From the NCBI RefSeq assembly GCF_001305595.1, contig NZ_CP012402.1:99501-163500 (forward strand): a DNA stretch of 64,000 bases. Direction: 5' to 3'. The DNA comes from Azospirillum thiophilum (GTDB taxonomy: Bacteria > Pseudomonadota > Alphaproteobacteria > Azospirillales > Azospirillaceae). The notes below the pieces were generated by a model that ran no database searches, was not told the DNA's origin, and was given only the letters and a program-made list of their open reading frames with translations. This document shows positions 61,706 to 64,000 of the stretch, piece by piece; positions within the stretch are counted from its first letter, which is position 1; every line of letters starts with the position of its first letter. The translations under genes and the position numbers were made by a program.

Positions 61706-62527
61706 ATGGGAACGGACATGGAAGCGGACGGGGAGACGGGCATGGCCGCGACGACCCCGCCCTATCTGTCGGCCTTCTCGCTCGCCGGGCAGGTGGCGCT
61801 GGTCACCGGGTCGGGGCGCGGGCTGGGGCTGGAGATCGCCAGGGCGCTGGCCGGTTCGGGGGCGCATGTGCTGCTGAACGGCCGCGACGCGGCGGTGCTG
61901 GATGCCCGCGTGGCGGAGATCCGCGCGGCTGGCGGAACGGCGTCGGCGCTGGCCTTCGACGTGTCCGACCGGGCGGCGGTGCGCGAGGCCTTCGCCCGCA
62001 TCGCGCAGGAGCATGGCCGGCTCGACGTGCTGGTCCAGAATGTCGGGCAGCGCAACCGCAAGCCGCTGGCTGACCTGACGGACGACGAGATCGTCGGCCT
62101 TCTCGACGTCGATCTGGCCTCCTCCCTGATCCTTGCGCGGGAGGCGGCGCGGCTGATGCTGCCGCAGGGGCGCGGGCGGCTGATCGCCGTCACCTCGGTC
62201 GCCGGGCAGATCGCGCGGGCCAACGACAGCGTCTATGCCGCGGCGAAGTCCGGGCTGAACGGCATGGTGCGGGCGCTCGCCGCCGAATACGGGCCGCTCG
62301 GCCTGACCAGCAACGCCATCGCACCGGGCTTTTTCGCGACCGAAACGAATGCGGCGATCACCGGCGATCCGGAGCGCGCCGCCTATTTCGCCAAGCGCAC
62401 GCCGATGAACCGCTGGGGCCGGCCCGACGAGATCGCCGGGGCGGCGGTGTTCCTGGCCTCCGCTGCGGCCTCCTACGTCAACGGCCATGTCCTGGTCGTC
62501 GACGGCGGCGCCACCATCTTGATGTAG
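61706..62527 (+). CDS. Short-chain dehydrogenase/reductase
   Basis: The 273-residue protein has TGSGRGLGLEIARAL (cofactor motif), LDVLVQNVGQ (NVG in place of the usual NAG) and YAAAKSG with Ser in TSVAG, the catalytic Ser-Tyr-Lys set. It ends VNGHVLVVDGGATILM, the standard tail. Relatives reduce or oxidise sugars and hydroxyacids; substrate unknown. The start at 61706 has GGAGG seven bases upstream; MAATT at 61742 is another option. pabB starts 33 bp downstream. Confidence 0.9.
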   Translation: MGTDMEADGETGMAATTPPYLSAFSLAGQVALVTGSGRGLGLEIARALAGSGAHVLLNGRDAAVLDARVAEIRAAGGTASALAFDVSDRAAVREAFARIAQEHGRLDVLVQNVGQRNRKPLADLTDDEIVGLLDVDLASSLILAREAARLMLPQGRGRLIAVTSVAGQIARANDSVYAAAKSGLNGMVRALAAEYGPLGLTSNAIAPGFFATETNAAITGDPERAAYFAKRTPMNRWGRPDEIAGAAVFLASAAASYVNGHVLVVDGGATILM

Positions 62528-62560
62528 GCCGCCCATGCCCGCCGGCCCTTTGGCACCGCC

Positions 62561-63928
62561 ATGCTGACCATACCCGTCTCCTGCGGCGATCCCGCCGCCG
62601 CCTTCCGTCCCTGGAGTGCCGAGCCCTGGGCGATGCTGCTCGACAGCGCGGCGGCCCATCCGCAGAACGGTCGCTATTCCTATATCGTTGCGGAACCGTT
62701 TCAAACCATCGAGGCCATTGGCAGCCGAACGCTGCTCGACGGCGCCCCGGTGGCGGGAGGCTCCTTCGACGCGCTGGAACGGGCGCTCGCCGCCCATCCA
62801 CTGCCGGCTGCCGGACCGTTCCCCTTTACCGGAGGCGCGGTCGGCTTCATCGGTTACGAAACCGGAATGTCTTTGGAGGGGATGCGCTCCCGCCACGCCA
62901 ATCCGGGCGGCCAGCCGGACATGGCCTTCGGCCTCTACGACGTCGTCGCCGCCTTCGACCGGCAGGAACGGCGGGCCTGGGTCGTCGCCGCCCGGCCGGA
63001 GGCGGAGGAGCGCGCCCGCCGGATGGCCGCGCGGCTGTCCGTTCCGCATCCGGAACGATCGGCCGGACCGGCCCCGCTGTCCTGGCGGTCGGAGCTGTCG
63101 CGTCCCGACTATCTCGACCGGGTCGGGCGGGTGCTGGAGTATATCCGTGCCGGCGACATCTATCAGGCCAACTTCACCCAGCGCTTCCTGGCCGACGTGG
63201 ACGGGACCATCGACGCCTACGCGCTGTATGAGCGGCTGCGCGCCCTGAGCCCGGCGCCCTTCGCCGCCTTCCTGAACTGCGGCCCGCGGCTGCGGCTGGC
63301 CGGGGCGTCGCCGGAGCGCTTCATCCGGCTCGGCGCCGACCGGACCATCGAGACGCGGCCGATCAAGGGCACCCGCCCGCGCCACGCCGATCCGGCGGCA
63401 GACGCGGCGGCGGCGGCGGAGCTGTGTGCCAGCGTCAAGGACCGGGCCGAGAACCTGATGATCACCGACCTGCTGCGCAACGACCTCGGCCGCGTGTCGG
63501 AGATCGGCAGCGTCAGGGTGCCGGTGCTCTATGGGCTGGAGAGCTTCGCCAGCGTCCATCATCTGGTGTCGGTGGTGACATCCCGGCTGCGGCCGGGGCT
63601 GGGTCCGGTCGATCTGCTGCGCGCCGCCTGTCCCGGCGGGTCGATCACCGGCGCGCCCAAGATCCGCGCCATGCAGATCATCGACGAGCTGGAGGTGTCG
63701 CGCCGCGGCGCCTATTGCGGGACGGTGGCCTGGATCGGCTTCGACGGCGCGATGGACAGCAACATCGTCATCCGCACCCTGTCGGTGACGCCGGACGCGG
63801 TGATCGCCCAGGCCGGCGGCGGCATCGTCGCCGATTCCGACCCGGCGGCGGAGCATGAGGAGATGCTGGTCAAGGCCCGTGCCCAGCTGCGCGCGGTCGG
63901 CGAATTGGCAGGGGAGGGGACGGCATGA
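62561..63928 (+). CDS. pabB: Aminodeoxychorismate synthase component I
   Basis: The 455-residue chorismate-binding enzyme has AGDIYQANFTQRF, ASPERFIRLG, ETRPIKGTRPR, NDLGRVSEIG and GGSITGAPKIRAMQIIDELE. It makes aminodeoxychorismate for folate. The N-terminal region is shorter than in TrpE, fitting PabB rather than anthranilate synthase. ATGA overlap with the pabC-like gene supports the folate assignment. Confidence 0.92.
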   Translation: MLTIPVSCGDPAAAFRPWSAEPWAMLLDSAAAHPQNGRYSYIVAEPFQTIEAIGSRTLLDGAPVAGGSFDALERALAAHPLPAAGPFPFTGGAVGFIGYETGMSLEGMRSRHANPGGQPDMAFGLYDVVAAFDRQERRAWVVAARPEAEERARRMAARLSVPHPERSAGPAPLSWRSELSRPDYLDRVGRVLEYIRAGDIYQANFTQRFLADVDGTIDAYALYERLRALSPAPFAAFLNCGPRLRLAGASPERFIRLGADRTIETRPIKGTRPRHADPAADAAAAAELCASVKDRAENLMITDLLRNDLGRVSEIGSVRVPVLYGLESFASVHHLVSVVTSRLRPGLGPVDLLRAACPGGSITGAPKIRAMQIIDELEVSRRGAYCGTVAWIGFDGAMDSNIVIRTLSVTPDAVIAQAGGGIVADSDPAAEHEEMLVKARAQLRAVGELAGEGTA

Positions 63929-64000
63929 CGGTCTGGCTGAACGGGCGGCTGGTCGAGGACGCCGCGGCGCGGATCGACCCGGCGGACCGCGGTTTCACCC
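63925..64000 (+). CDS. pabC: Aminotransferase class IV, pabC-like (cut by window edge)
   Basis: Only 25 codons are present: VWLNGRLVEDAAARIDPADR and GFT, the usual start of class IV PLP enzymes. Coupling to pabB (ATGA overlap) makes aminodeoxychorismate lyase the best guess; branched-chain or D-amino acid aminotransferase cannot be excluded from so little. Confidence 0.75.
   Translation, partial: MTVWLNGRLVEDAAARIDPADRGFT

Overview
The window is very GC-rich DNA (roughly 70% by eye) with alphaproteobacterial gene content. The hut layout, the FlaF-type protein, the LptF and TPR/GT41 proteins and the many GC-rich intergenic palindromes point to an Azospirillum-like member of the Rhodospirillales; this is inferred from protein resemblance and cannot be proven here. 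The middle of the window (34.5-39.3 kb) is a replication and partition locus. It holds a RepA-type initiator, twelve 21-bp iterons in two opposed arrays, a HTH/DnaT-like protein with a possible helicase-loader partner, ParA, and a non-ParB partner. The window therefore lies on a secondary replicon (megaplasmid or chromid). Housekeeping-type genes on it (lptF, clpB, pabB/pabC) favour a chromid.

Left part (0-22 kb): the end of a LuxR regulator; a DMT exporter; a fused ABC transporter; a LysR gene divergent from a ThDP enzyme, followed by an ALDH7 (amaB-like) dehydrogenase; an almost empty 457-bp gap carrying one stray iteron; xdhABC for purine oxidation; an orphan FlaF-like gene; lptF plus a GT9 glycosyltransferase, divergent from a large TPR/GT41 (OGT-like) protein; a small ORF behind a good sigma70-like promoter; a sorbosone dehydrogenase-like lipoprotein; a cysteine desulfurase; and a short porin-like barrel.

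Nitrogen-substrate part (22-34 kb, all on the minus strand): pxpA, a chemoreceptor, pxpC, pxpB, a family-3 solute-binding protein, a DUF1445 (D-glutamate cyclase/hydro-lyase type) gene and a complete LIV-type ABC transporter (livFGMH plus its binding protein), with a LysR gene upstream. Read together, this looks like a locus for sensing, importing and hydrolysing 5-oxoproline or a related D-glutamate product. The individual parts are recognisable; the joint role is inference.

Right part (39-64 kb): a PAP2 phosphatase; a complete five-enzyme hut pathway through formylglutamate (hutG-hutH-hutF to the left, hutI-hutC-hutU to the right) around a divergent operator; a GMC oxidoreductase; a LysR gene next to a DsbA-like protein and a metallo-beta-lactamase-fold protein without its metal histidines; a DMT transporter; a CPA1 antiporter with a cyclic-nucleotide-binding tail; an OmpA-family protein followed by 17-bp tandem repeats; a Nac-like LysR; clpB; an unrecognised Cys-rich protein; an SDR; pabB; and the start of a pabC-like gene. 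A family of GC-rich bipartite palindromes about 100-135 bp long recurs between genes, and one copy has become the coding 3' end of xdhB. No rRNA, tRNA, insertion sequence or CRISPR array was recognised.
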